Assembly (NCBI GenBank): GCA_963801105.1
Contig: CAWDDH010000003.1
Coordinates: 3,162,001-3,226,000, forward strand
DNA: 64,000 nucleotides
Direction: 5' to 3'
Source of the DNA: JAENVU01 sp963801105
GTDB taxonomy: Bacteria; Actinomycetota; Acidimicrobiia; IMCC26256; JAENVU01
Below, piece by piece: positions 29,674 to 38,057 of the stretch. Positions within the stretch are counted from its first letter, which is position 1, and each line of letters starts with the position of its first letter. Below the pieces are notes generated by a model. The model was not told the DNA's origin. It worked only from the letters and a program-made list of their open reading frames with translations, and ran no database searches. A program made the translations under genes and the position numbers.

Positions 29674-30171
29674 TCAGCCCTTTCCGACGCAGCCGGGCCC
29701 CTTGGCCGGGGTCAGATACGTGTTTGCCCCCCGGTCGGGCCCACTGATGACCACGCCGGTGTCCACGACGAGACTGTCCTTGACCAGCTTCATGTCGAAG
29801 CGATCCATGCCGCGTGGGGACGGACCCTTGATGTACTCACCCGCGAGGTCGAAGACCGAGCCGTGACACGGACATTCGAAGCGGCCCGAGCTGTCGCAGA
29901 ACGGGACGCGGCACCCGAGGTGTGGACACTTCTGGGCGAGCGCGAAGTAGTGGTCCTCCGCGTTGACGACGTAGAAGCGGCCCTCGGCGAAGTAGCTCGC
30001 CGTGCCGTTCTGGAAGTTGCCGGGCGAACCGACGTCGATCTGACCGCCGGCACCGCCCGACGCGAGGGGCGACAGGGCTTCGTAGGCGGTATAGCCCGCG
30101 GCGCCGACCAGCGCCGCGCTTCCGATCTTCCAACCGGTGCGGAGCGCCTCACGGCGTGAGGGTTTGCTCAT
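29674..30171 (-). CDS. Rieske [2Fe-2S] protein of bc-type complex
   Basis: A 165-residue Rieske protein. The cluster motifs are CPHLGC and CPCHGS, about 19 residues apart, with both ligating Cys and His residues present. The N-terminus SKPSRREALRTG followed by a hydrophobic stretch looks like a Tat signal or anchor, fitting export of a folded iron-sulfur protein. GGAGGCACC precedes the ATG. It lies between cytochrome b and cytochrome c and would carry electrons from the quinol site to the haem c. It is closer in size to b6f/bc-type small Rieske proteins than to the large three-helix actinobacterial QcrA. Confidence 0.93.
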   Translation of the reverse strand: MSKPSRREALRTGWKIGSAALVGAAGYTAYEALSPLASGGAGGQIDVGSPGNFQNGTASYFAEGRFYVVNAEDHYFALAQKCPHLGCRVPFCDSSGRFECPCHGSVFDLAGEYIKGPSPRGMDRFDMKLVKDSLVVDTGVVISGPDRGANTYLTPAKGPGCVGKG

Positions 30172-30181
30172 CGGTGCCTCC

Positions 30182-31516
30182 TCACAGCTCGACGTACCAG
30201 TGATCCCAGGGTGGGACCCATTGCCAACCCGGACCCCGGAAGAAGGTGCCGATCACCGTCAGCCCGATCGCGATCACGAGCAGGATGGAGAAAAGGGTGA
30301 CCGCCACCTTCCGGCGACGCGCCTCGGTGGCCGGGTTCCGATCGACGTAGGGCAGCACCAACAGCGTCACCACGAGACCGGCCGGCAGCAGAATGCCCGC
30401 CACCAGTGGATCGAAGCGCGACAGGAGCTCCTGGAGCCCGGCGAAGTACCAGGGGGCCTTCGCGGGCTCCGGCGTCACGTTGGGATTCGCGAGTCCACGC
30501 AGCGGCGCGGCGAAGGCGACGCCGAGTGCGAGAACGGTCGCGGCGACACCGAGCGCGACCACGACGTGTCGGACCACGAGGTGCGGCCAGGTGAACACGG
30601 TGTCGTCCGTCGGCCGCTCCTCCGCCGTGACCGACTCACGATCCACCACACCCAGCAGTCGCACTCTCCCCCCGTAGAGCTCGGGCGCCGCCGCGGCAGG
30701 TCCTTGTGCCGCCGGACGGGCATTCGCCGCCTCCGTGAACGCGCCGGCGTTCGTCCGACGGACCGCGAACCCGTCCTTGCGGACGCGCCAGATGTGCACG
30801 CCCAGGAACAGGAACAGCATCGCGGGAAGCACCGCCACGTGGAGCGCGTAGAAGCGCAGCAGCGTGGCCTGTCCGATCTGGTCGCCACCCAGCAGCAGAT
30901 TCTGGAGGTCGCCACCCACCAACGGCACGTAGTGGACGAGGTTCGTCCCCACGGTGACCGCCCAGTACGCGAGCTGATCCCACGGCAGGAGGTATCCCGT
31001 GAAGGAGAACGCGAGCGTCAGCAACAGCAGCATCATGCCGACGACCCAGTTGAACTCCCGCGGCGACTTGTAGGCGCCCGCATAGAAGACCCGCACCATG
31101 TGCAGGAACACGACGAGCACCATGAGATGGGCGGACCAGCGGTGCACGTTGCGGATCAGCTGCCCGAACCCGACGCCGGTCTTGAGCTTCTGCATGTCGC
31201 CGTAGGCCGACCCGACCGACGGCGTGTAGACGAACATCAGGTACAGGCCCGTGACCAGCAGAATCCCGAACAGCACTGCGGCGATGAACCCGAGGCGCCA
31301 CGAATACCGATTCCGCAAGACCCGGCGCGGGATCTTGATCGGGTACACGTGCAGGAAGAAGTTGCTGAAGCCCTGGAGGGCACGGCCGCGGGGCGTGTCC
31401 TCCTGCGGGTGGCGGAACACCGAACGCCAGACCGGGCTGCGATGCAGTCGTGCGCGCAGTCGGCGATCGTCCGGCGCGACCGCCTCGCGCGGCTCGAGCA
31501 CGTCCTGATCAGGCAT
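30182..31516 (-). CDS. Cytochrome b, full-length b6f-like
   Basis: A 444-residue quinol-oxidising cytochrome b. Haem ligands are visible in helix B (His-x13-His within VHRWSAHLMVLVVFLH) and helix D (His-x14-His within LHVAVLPAMLFLFLGVH); the 14-residue spacing in helix D is the b6f pattern and not the bc1 pattern (13). The C-terminal part has the Qo-site motif as KAPWYFAGLQELL, a variant of PEWY, and continues with three more spans, so the cytochrome b6 and subunit-IV halves are one polypeptide. The insertion RRTNAGAFTEAANARPAA between them is soluble. The ATG overlaps the end of the upstream flavoprotein gene by 8 bp. Confidence 0.93.
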   Translation of the reverse strand: MPDQDVLEPREAVAPDDRRLRARLHRSPVWRSVFRHPQEDTPRGRALQGFSNFFLHVYPIKIPRRVLRNRYSWRLGFIAAVLFGILLVTGLYLMFVYTPSVGSAYGDMQKLKTGVGFGQLIRNVHRWSAHLMVLVVFLHMVRVFYAGAYKSPREFNWVVGMMLLLLTLAFSFTGYLLPWDQLAYWAVTVGTNLVHYVPLVGGDLQNLLLGGDQIGQATLLRFYALHVAVLPAMLFLFLGVHIWRVRKDGFAVRRTNAGAFTEAANARPAAQGPAAAAPELYGGRVRLLGVVDRESVTAEERPTDDTVFTWPHLVVRHVVVALGVAATVLALGVAFAAPLRGLANPNVTPEPAKAPWYFAGLQELLSRFDPLVAGILLPAGLVVTLLVLPYVDRNPATEARRRKVAVTLFSILLVIAIGLTVIGTFFRGPGWQWVPPWDHWYVEL

Positions 31517-33317
31517 CGACGACCTCCTTGGCGTGCACCATCGACAGCGCTCCCGGCGGACACCGGTTGACGCAGAGCCCGCACCGGATGCACAGATCCT
31601 CGTCGAGCAGCAGGACCGACTGACCGGTGTCCCCGACGCCGAACCGATCCGCACGAGCGATCTCGATGCAGTCCGTGGGGCAGACATCCACGCAGAGACC
31701 ACACAGGATGCACAGCTCCGGCGAGAGCATCACATTGTCGAAGCACCGCAGGCAGCGCAGCGCCTCGGTCCGGGCATCCGCCTCGTCGAAGCCGACCTCG
31801 ACCTCGGAGAAGCCCACACGACGTTCGGTCTCCACGACCGGGATCTCCCGTCGCGGGATCACGTCGTACCCGGTGGCGATGCGCCGGTAGCCCGGGCGCA
31901 GCTCCACGTGCATCGAGGGCGGCGGCGCGGGCGATCGACCGTGGGCCGCCAGGATCGACGCGGCCGCCCGGCGACCGTCGGCAATGGCGTCGATCAGGTT
32001 GCGCGGACCGTGCGCCACGTCACCACCGGCCCAGACGCGCGGATCGGAGGTCCGCAGGGAGTCCGGCTCGACCTGGAGCGCACCGGACGGTGTGCGTGCG
32101 ATCGCCGAGTCCCCCTCCAGCATGTCGAGATCAGCAGCCTGGCCGACGGCGAGGATCACGGTGTCGGCGGGGAGGACTTCCTCGGTCCAGGGCCGGAACG
32201 ACGGCGCGAAGCGCCCGTTCGCGTCGAACACCGACACGACCTCGATCGTCTCGAGCCCGGTGACCCGCCCCTCGCCGACGAACCGATGCGGCCCGCGGCG
32301 GTAGACGATGCGGATCCCTTCGGCTTCGGCCTCGGCGATCTCCTCGGGATCGGCGGGGATCTCCTCGGGCGACTCCAGCGCGATGACCGTCACGTCGCGC
32401 ACACCCGCACGCACGGCCGCGCGCGCGACGTCGAAGGTCGTCGTCATGGCGCGACGCGCGCTCTCGGCCGCGGAGTCCTCGAGCGCGACCGGCTCCGGCT
32501 CGGCTGTGTCGTCGGCCGACGCGGCGCGGAGTGCGGTCCGGGCGGCGTCGAATGCCACGTTGCCTCCACCGACGACGATCACCCGCTCGCCGAGATCCAC
32601 ATGGAAGCCCTGGTTGACGTTCAAGAGGTATTCGACCGCTCGGAGTACGCCGTCGAGCTCGTTACCCGGAAGCTCGAGATCGCGGGCGCGGCCCGTGCCC
32701 ATGGCGAGGAACAGAGCGTCGTGGCGCTCGCGCAGCGCGGCGAACGGCTCGTCGTGACCGACCCGCCAGCCGGTCCGCACCTCGATGCCCAGCTCGATGA
32801 TCGCGTCGATCTCGCGCTGGATGAGCGAACGGGGCAGCCGGTACTCGGGGATCCCGAGCACCATCATCCCGCCGAGCCGGTCCGCCGCCTCGTAGACGGT
32901 GACGCGACAGCCGGCGAGCCGCAGGTCGCACGCCGCGGCGAGTCCCGCGGGACCCCCGCCGACGACCCCGACCGACGGGCCGTCGGCCGGTGGGACCTCG
33001 CCGTGACCCTCGTGCCAGACGCCGCTCGCGTGAAAGCTCTCGACGCCGTACCGTTCGCTGACGAAGCGCTTCAGGGCGCGGATCGCGATCGGCGCGTCGA
33101 CGGTTCCCCGCCGGCACGCCGATTCGCACGGGGCGGCACAGACCCGACCACAGATCGACGGAAACGGGTTCGGCGCGCGGGCGATCAGGTAGGCCTCGCG
33201 GTCGTGACCGGCGGCGATGGCAGTGACGTACGCACCGGCATCGGTGTGTACCGGGCACGCGGCCCGGCAGGGCTCGTTCTCCCAGAGCCAACGGGCATCC
33301 GGCTCGCTGACGGGCAT
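31509..33317 (-). CDS. GltD-like FAD oxidoreductase with C-terminal 2[4Fe-4S] ferredoxin
   Basis: A 602-residue iron-sulfur flavoprotein. The N-terminus has a GltD-type [4Fe-4S] domain (CRAACP, ICGRVCAAPCESAC), then the FAD motif VVGGGPAG, the NAD(P)H motif VVGGGNVAFD, and the late FAD motif VWAGGDVAHGPRNL. The C-terminal 90 residues add a ferredoxin domain with CILCGLCVDVCP and CIRCGLCVNRCP for two [4Fe-4S] clusters. By family it should oxidise NAD(P)H or run the reverse reaction. No GltB-like or other catalytic partner is next to it; the gene instead overlaps cytochrome b by 8 bp, so it is proposed to connect the pyridine-nucleotide pool with the bc-type complex. Confidence 0.88.
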   Translation of the reverse strand: MPVSEPDARWLWENEPCRAACPVHTDAGAYVTAIAAGHDREAYLIARAPNPFPSICGRVCAAPCESACRRGTVDAPIAIRALKRFVSERYGVESFHASGVWHEGHGEVPPADGPSVGVVGGGPAGLAAACDLRLAGCRVTVYEAADRLGGMMVLGIPEYRLPRSLIQREIDAIIELGIEVRTGWRVGHDEPFAALRERHDALFLAMGTGRARDLELPGNELDGVLRAVEYLLNVNQGFHVDLGERVIVVGGGNVAFDAARTALRAASADDTAEPEPVALEDSAAESARRAMTTTFDVARAAVRAGVRDVTVIALESPEEIPADPEEIAEAEAEGIRIVYRRGPHRFVGEGRVTGLETIEVVSVFDANGRFAPSFRPWTEEVLPADTVILAVGQAADLDMLEGDSAIARTPSGALQVEPDSLRTSDPRVWAGGDVAHGPRNLIDAIADGRRAAASILAAHGRSPAPPPSMHVELRPGYRRIATGYDVIPRREIPVVETERRVGFSEVEVGFDEADARTEALRCLRCFDNVMLSPELCILCGLCVDVCPTDCIEIARADRFGVGDTGQSVLLLDEDLCIRCGLCVNRCPPGALSMVHAKEVVDA

Positions 33318-33565
33318 CAGACGAGACCCCGACGCTGCAACCGGCGCAGCCCGAAGAGCAGGCCGGCGAGCACGACGACGAAGAACGTCGTCGCGACACC
33401 GACCCGTTGGCCCCGCTCCATCCCCGTGAACCGGGTCAGAATCTCATTGGTTCCGTACGCGAGCAGTCCGAACGCGACGAGGGTGACGACCACCGCGGTG
33501 ATCACCGCCCGCGGCCAGCCGATCTCGGACTGTGGACCCTCGCCGGATTCCTCGAACGCGTCCAT
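33317..33565 (-). CDS. Small two-span membrane protein of the bc operon
   Basis: An 82-residue protein not matched to a known family by eye. It has two predicted membrane helices (about 20-41 and 56-75) separated by a short loop EILTRFTGMERGQR, and an acidic N-terminus (DAFEESGEGPQSE). The ATG at 33565 was chosen over the longer frame because the longer form would run through the terminator hairpin. Its stop overlaps the start of the flavoprotein gene by one base (TGATG), so it is the first gene of the operon. It may be a structural subunit or an anchor for the flavoprotein; this is inference. Confidence 0.7.
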   Translation of the reverse strand: MDAFEESGEGPQSEIGWPRAVITAVVVTLVAFGLLAYGTNEILTRFTGMERGQRVGVATTFFVVVLAGLLFGLRRLQRRGLV

Positions 33566-33585
33566 CGGCACTCCCCTGTACGGGT

Positions 33586-33619
33586 CCGGGGTGTCGCGGG
33601 CTTCGCCGCGACACCCCGG
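33586..33619 (-). terminator. Strong hairpin terminator downstream of the cupredoxin gene
   Basis: A perfect 14-bp GC-rich stem, CCGGGGTGTCGCGG (33586-33599) against CCGCGACACCCCGG (33606-33619), closes a 6-nt loop GCTTCG. It lies 19 bp after the cupredoxin stop and 20 bp before the small membrane protein start, so it likely separates the two transcription units. No T tract follows. Confidence 0.7.
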
Positions 33620-33638
33620 GGACCCAACTCCGCGTCGA

Positions 33639-34130
33639 TCAGGTGACGGTGAATGCCGCCCGCATGCCCATCGCGTAGTGATCCTTGATGTTGCAGACGA
33701 GAACGTAGTTACCCGCCTCGAGATCGAGAGTGACCGAGGCCGTCTTGCCGGCTCCGAACTCGCCGATCTCTCCGACACTGTCCTTCTCGCTCACCCGACC
33801 GTTCGTGACGGTCAGCTGGTCGTACGGGGTGTCGGTCTTGAGCACGACCATCTCGTGCTTGATCGTGCCGGTGTTCTTGGCCGTGAACGTCACCTTGCCG
33901 GCCGGGACCGTCGCCGGGCTCACCGTCATGGTCTCGGGACCGTCGGTGCCGACGGTGTCACCGAGCTCGACAGCGACCGGCGTGCCCTTCGCCACTGATC
34001 CTGTGCTCACCCCGCCGCTGTCGTTCGACTTCCCGGAGGAACCGCTGCTCGAGGAGCTGGACCCGCAGGCCACCAGCGTCATCGTCATCGCCAGGACTGC
34101 CCCGAGCACGAAACTTCGCCGCATTGCCAC
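33639..34130 (-). CDS. Cupredoxin lipoprotein
   Basis: An exported blue-copper-type protein of about 163 residues. After a hydrophobic signal, the lipobox LVACG marks the lipidated Cys, followed by a Ser/Gly linker and a plastocyanin/azurin-like domain. The type-1 copper ligands are visible: His in IKHEM, then Cys, His and Met in CNIKDHYAMGM. It could accept electrons from the cytochrome c of the neighbouring bc operon, or act in copper handling. Starts at ATG 34136, GTG 34130 and ATG 34124 are all possible; GTG 34130 is best spaced (7 nt) from GAAGGGG. A strong hairpin follows the stop, so it is a separate transcript. Confidence 0.85.
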   Translation of the reverse strand: MAMRRSFVLGAVLAMTMTLVACGSSSSSSGSSGKSNDSGGVSTGSVAKGTPVAVELGDTVGTDGPETMTVSPATVPAGKVTFTAKNTGTIKHEMVVLKTDTPYDQLTVTNGRVSEKDSVGEIGEFGAGKTASVTLDLEAGNYVLVCNIKDHYAMGMRAAFTVT

Positions 34131-34322
34131 GATCATTCCCCTTCGTAGTGAAATCTGGGTGCGACCGTACGGCCGGACATCCACGGACCCTAGGGCCGAA
34201 GGTCCGTCATCGCGCGCCGTACGACCAGGGTCTGGGAGACGTGTCCGATTTGGCGGGCACCCGGGACCGATATGGATCTGACGGCCGATCCGCGATCGAC
34301 GAGCGGGCAGACTGCAACGTGC

Positions 34323-36206
34323 ATGCGGAATCGCAAGGTCTGGATCGCCATCGGGATCCTCGTGGCCGTCGGCCTGGTCGGCGGCGTCATCGGCATCACG
34401 GTGCTGCGGTCCGGCTCCGACGACGATCCGGCCGACACCGCGCGCGCGTATCTCGACGCCTGGCGCCGGAGCGACGTCGAACAGCTCGGTCGCCTGACGG
34501 CCGGTCCGGCGGCGGACGTGCGCGGCACGTACGAGGCGCAGGCGCGGGACCTGGGCGCGTGGCCGTCAGGCGTGCGACTCGTCCGGGTCGTCAACACCGG
34601 CGAGACCGCGACCGCCAGGTACGCAGCGACCTTCTCCTTCGGCCCACACCGGAGGTGGTCCTACCGGGGCGAGCTGCCGATGCGGCGCTCCTCCGACGGT
34701 TGGACGGTGGAGTGGAGCCCGACCAACGTGTACCCGGGCCTCGCGACGGGTCAGAACTTCCACCTGACCCGCGCGTTCGCCACGCGGGCCTCGATCCTCG
34801 CGGAGGACGGGACCCCGCTCACCGTCGACGCGTCGGTGGTCACCGTGGGCGTCGAGCCCCAGCGCATGAAATCGCGAGAGGAGGTCATCGCGGCCCTGCA
34901 GGCGAACCTCGGGGTCGATCCCACGCTCGTGAACCAGAAGCTCGACGCGCCCGGCGTGCAGCCCGACTACTTCGTGCCGATCGTCACCGTGCCCGAAGCC
35001 ACCTACCAGGCGGTCAAGCCGACGATCTACGACATCGAAGGCCTTCTCTTCCGGCGCTCCACGCAGCGCCAGGCCGCGACCGCCCAACTCGCTGCACACG
35101 TGGTCGGCACGGTCGGCCCGATCACCAAGGAGATCCTCGACGAGCTCGGCGAGCCCTACCGCGACACCGACCAGGTCGGGCGCAGCGGCCTCGAGCGTCG
35201 ATACGAACGACGCCTCGCCGGCACGCCGTCGCTCACCATCGAGCTCGTCGACGGCACCGGGAAGACGACTCCGCTCACGACGCTTCCGGGAACGGATCCA
35301 CAGCCCGTTCGCACCACACTCGACCTGCCGACGCAGATGCGCGCCGAGGCGGCCGTGGGCACGACCGCCCCCGCGGCACTCGTCGCCACCCGGCCGTCCG
35401 ACGGCGCGGTCCGCGCCGTCGTGAGCACGCCCGTCACCGTGGAGTTCGACCGTGCCCTCGACGGCGCCTACCCGCCCGGCTCAACGTTCAAGGTCGTCAC
35501 GACCGCTGCGCTCCTCGCGAACGGCACCACTCCTGACACCGCCGCGACCTGCCCGCCGTCGGTCACCGTGAACGGTCGCGACTTCGTCAACTTCGAGGGC
35601 GAGACCGAACCGACACTGACGTTCCGACGTGCGTTCGCGATCTCGTGCAACACCGCGTTCATCGGCCTGGCGCAGAAGCTGCCGGCCGACGCGCTCGCCG
35701 CTGCGGCGAAGTGGTTCGGGTTCGGTTCCCGGCCCGATCTCGGTCTGGCCGCCAAGGGCGGCACCTTCCCGGCCCCCGGCAGCGAGACGGGCCGCGCCGC
35801 ATCGGCCATCGGGCAGGCACGGGTCACCGCGAGCCCGCTGGCGATGGCGGGAGTGGCGGGCACCGTCGCCGTCGGGACCTGGCATGCACCGTCCCTCGTG
35901 GTGGAGCCCGCGCGGACGACCCCCCGACCGGCGGGAACCCCGCTCGGCGCCACCCTGGCGGCGGACCTCTCCTCGCTGATGCACGAGGTCGTCCAGAGCG
36001 GGACGGGGACGGCAGTCGCGATCACCGGCCAGGACATCGCGGGCAAGACGGGAACCGCGGAGTTCGGCACCGACACCCCCCCGAAGACCCACGCCTGGTT
36101 CATCGGCTTCCGCGGCGACCTCGCGTTCGCGGTGATCGTCGAAGGTGGCGGCGTCGGCGGCCGCGTCGCCGCCCCGATCGCGCGCACGTTCCTCGCCGCC
36201 GGCTGA
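34323..36206 (+). CDS. Class B penicillin-binding protein with NTF2-like N-terminal domain
   Basis: A 627-residue cell-wall transpeptidase. A single N-terminal membrane anchor (about 7-29) is followed by an NTF2-like MecA_N domain (DTARAYLDAWRRSDVEQLG), a dimerisation domain, and the transpeptidase domain with all three active-site motifs: STFK (Ser387), SCN (Ser441) and KTG (Lys575). It resembles PbpA/PBP2a-like class B PBPs of actinobacteria and would cross-link peptidoglycan during growth or division. The ATG at 34323 was preferred to the upstream frame because the membrane anchor follows directly. It is divergent from the cupredoxin gene across about 190 bp, in which I see only a poor promoter (TTGGCG near 34250). 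Confidence 0.9.
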   Translation: MRNRKVWIAIGILVAVGLVGGVIGITVLRSGSDDDPADTARAYLDAWRRSDVEQLGRLTAGPAADVRGTYEAQARDLGAWPSGVRLVRVVNTGETATARYAATFSFGPHRRWSYRGELPMRRSSDGWTVEWSPTNVYPGLATGQNFHLTRAFATRASILAEDGTPLTVDASVVTVGVEPQRMKSREEVIAALQANLGVDPTLVNQKLDAPGVQPDYFVPIVTVPEATYQAVKPTIYDIEGLLFRRSTQRQAATAQLAAHVVGTVGPITKEILDELGEPYRDTDQVGRSGLERRYERRLAGTPSLTIELVDGTGKTTPLTTLPGTDPQPVRTTLDLPTQMRAEAAVGTTAPAALVATRPSDGAVRAVVSTPVTVEFDRALDGAYPPGSTFKVVTTAALLANGTTPDTAATCPPSVTVNGRDFVNFEGETEPTLTFRRAFAISCNTAFIGLAQKLPADALAAAAKWFGFGSRPDLGLAAKGGTFPAPGSETGRAASAIGQARVTASPLAMAGVAGTVAVGTWHAPSLVVEPARTTPRPAGTPLGATLAADLSSLMHEVVQSGTGTAVAITGQDIAGKTGTAEFGTDTPPKTHAWFIGFRGDLAFAVIVEGGGVGGRVAAPIARTFLAAG

Positions 36207-36234
36207 ACCCGGGAGCGGACGCCGCGTCCCGCCA

Positions 36235-36272
36235 ATCTGACGGTCCGTCAGATGCCCGGGTAGGTTCGCCGG
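36235..36272 (+). promoter_or_regulatory. Perfect 19-bp palindrome overlapping a leaderless promoter
   Basis: ATCTGACGG-T-CCGTCAGAT (36235-36253) has perfect 9-bp arms. TAGGTT at 36261-36266 is a -10 box with 6 nt to the GTG start at 36273, so transcription is predicted to start at the GTG and the palindrome covers about -38 to -20, across the -35 region. It is a good candidate operator, of the TetR type in shape, for the amidohydrolase/CoA-transferase operon. Confidence 0.72.
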
Positions 36273-37142
36273 GTGATCAACGACATCGGCGCGATCGACC
36301 TGATGCTGGGCATCCCGACCGGGGATCCGAGACGCTGGTACGACTTCCTGCGCAAGCAGCTCCTCGACCGTGAGAGCCGTGAGGACTTCGAGTTCCCGGC
36401 CCAGTACATGTTCAAGAACGTGCCGCACTTCGAGGAGCACATGGACGACCCGGTCGCCTACGTCCTCTCAGAGATGGACCGCCACGGCATCGCGATGGCG
36501 ATGCTCGGCAACTCGTTCCGCACCGACGAGACGCAGAAGACGATCAAGGATCACCCCGACCGCTTCTTCGGCAGCTTCGAGGTGGACCCGAACCGGGGCA
36601 TGGAATCGGTCCGGGAGCTCGAGGCCGCGGTCACCGAGCTCGGGGTGAAGGCGGCGACGGCCTTCCCGGCGGGCATGTCGCCGCAGGTGCCGATCAATGA
36701 CAAGAAGTTCTACCCGATCTACGCGAAATGCGTGGAGCTCGACATTCCCATCTGCGTGTGCGCCGGGGTCCCCGGCCCGCGCGTGCCGTTCGAGTGCCAG
36801 AACGTCGCGCACATCGACGAGGTCTGCTGGTTCTTCCCCGAGCTCAAGTTCGTCACGCGCCACGGTTGCGAGCCGTGGGCGGACCTCGCGGTGAAGCTCA
36901 TGCTCAAGTGGCCGAACCTCCACTACTCCACGTCGGCCTTCGCCCCGAAGTACTACCCCAAGGACGTCATCAACTACGCGAACACGCGCGGCGCCGACAA
37001 GGTCATGTACGCCGGCTACTTCCCGATGGGGCTCACGCTCGATCGCATCTGGTCCGAGATGCCAGACGTGCCGTTCCGCGATCACGTCTGGCCGAAGTTC
37101 CTCCGCGAGAACGCGGTACGGGTGTTCAAGCTCGATGCCTGA
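36273..37142 (+). CDS. Amidohydrolase family 2 protein, copy 1
   Basis: A 289-residue TIM-barrel protein of the amidohydrolase_2 (ACMSD-like) family, intact. Landmarks are IDLMLGIP at the N-terminus, FPAQYMFKNVP, DHPDRFFGSFEVDPNRGM, AFPAG-PQVPINDKKFYPIYAKCVELDIPIC shown here in parts, TRHGCEPWADLAVKLMLKWPNLHYSTSAF and GADKVMYAGYFPMG. The first-strand HxH metal site of metal-dependent members is absent (LMLG), and the C-terminal GSDxP-type Asp position reads YAGYFP, so catalysis must differ from the zinc enzymes. GTG start, predicted leaderless. The stop overlaps copy 2 by 8 bp. Reaction unknown; decarboxylation or hydration on an aromatic or ring-cleavage intermediate is possible. Confidence 0.85.
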   Translation: MINDIGAIDLMLGIPTGDPRRWYDFLRKQLLDRESREDFEFPAQYMFKNVPHFEEHMDDPVAYVLSEMDRHGIAMAMLGNSFRTDETQKTIKDHPDRFFGSFEVDPNRGMESVRELEAAVTELGVKAATAFPAGMSPQVPINDKKFYPIYAKCVELDIPICVCAGVPGPRVPFECQNVAHIDEVCWFFPELKFVTRHGCEPWADLAVKLMLKWPNLHYSTSAFAPKYYPKDVINYANTRGADKVMYAGYFPMGLTLDRIWSEMPDVPFRDHVWPKFLRENAVRVFKLDA

Positions 37143-38057
37143 GCCGGTCGGCAGCGACGCCTACTTCACCGCGTGGCGAGGCGGTGTCGTCGACACGATG
37201 ATGGGTATGCCCGCGTCGAGCGAGGAGCGCAAGACCAAGCACGACGCACAGATGAACGCGGGGATCCTCGACAAGGAGGCCCGCGAGCAGTTCACGTTCC
37301 CGGCGCAGTACATGTTCAAAGACGTGCCCGACCACGGCGAGATCGACGATCCGGTCGCGCTCGTGGTCGCGGAGATGGATCGCTTCAACATCACCCACGG
37401 GATGCTCAACGTCGCCACGAACCCGGCCGCCCGGCAGGCCGTCGCGACGCACCCCGACCGGTTCGTCGCCTCGTTCAACGTGGACCCGAACCGCGGGATG
37501 GACTGCGTGCGCGAGCTGGAGGCCTCGGTGCACGAGTTGGACGTGCGCTCCGCCCAGGTCTTCCCCGCCGGCCTGCTCCCCCAGGTGCCGATCAACGACA
37601 AGAAGATGTACCCGCTCTACGCGAAGTGCGTGGAGCTCGACATCCCGATCTTCCTCAACGCGGGCGTCCCGGGACCGAGGGTGCCGATGGCGTGCCAGGA
37701 CGTGGCGTTGATCGATGAGGTCTGCTGGTTCTTTCCGGAGCTCAAGCTCGTGATGCGCCACGGGGCCGAGCCCTGGACCGACCTCGCGGTGAAGCTCATG
37801 CTCAAGTGGCCGAACCTCCACTACTCCACGTCGGCCTTCGCCCCCAAGCACTACCCGGACGACATCGTGTACTTCGCGAACACGCGCGGCGCCGACAAGG
37901 TCATGTACGCCGGCTACTTCCCGATGGGGCTCAGCCTCGACCGCATCTTCACGGAGACTGCCCGACGTCGCCGCTTCCGTGACGACGTGTGGCCGAAGTT
38001 CCTGCGCGAGAACGCGGCCCGCCTGTTGAAGCTGGAGGCCAGGCACCGGTCGAGTGA
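37135..38057 (+). CDS. Amidohydrolase family 2 protein, copy 2
   Basis: Second member of the tandem set, about 307 residues. VDTMMGMP, FPAQYMFKDVPD, ATHPDRFVASFNVDPNRGM, INDKKMYPLYAKCVELDIPIF, MRHGAEPWTDLAVKLMLKW and GADKVMYAGYFPMG follow copy 1 closely, and long DNA stretches are nearly identical to it (for example around 36890-37030 and 37790-37930). Three extra bases near 37960-37970 (TARRRR instead of LPDVA) and one missing base near 38045 disturb the 3' end; corrected, it stops at TGA 38055-38057, which overlaps the GTG of copy 3. It also lacks the HxH metal site. Confidence 0.82.
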
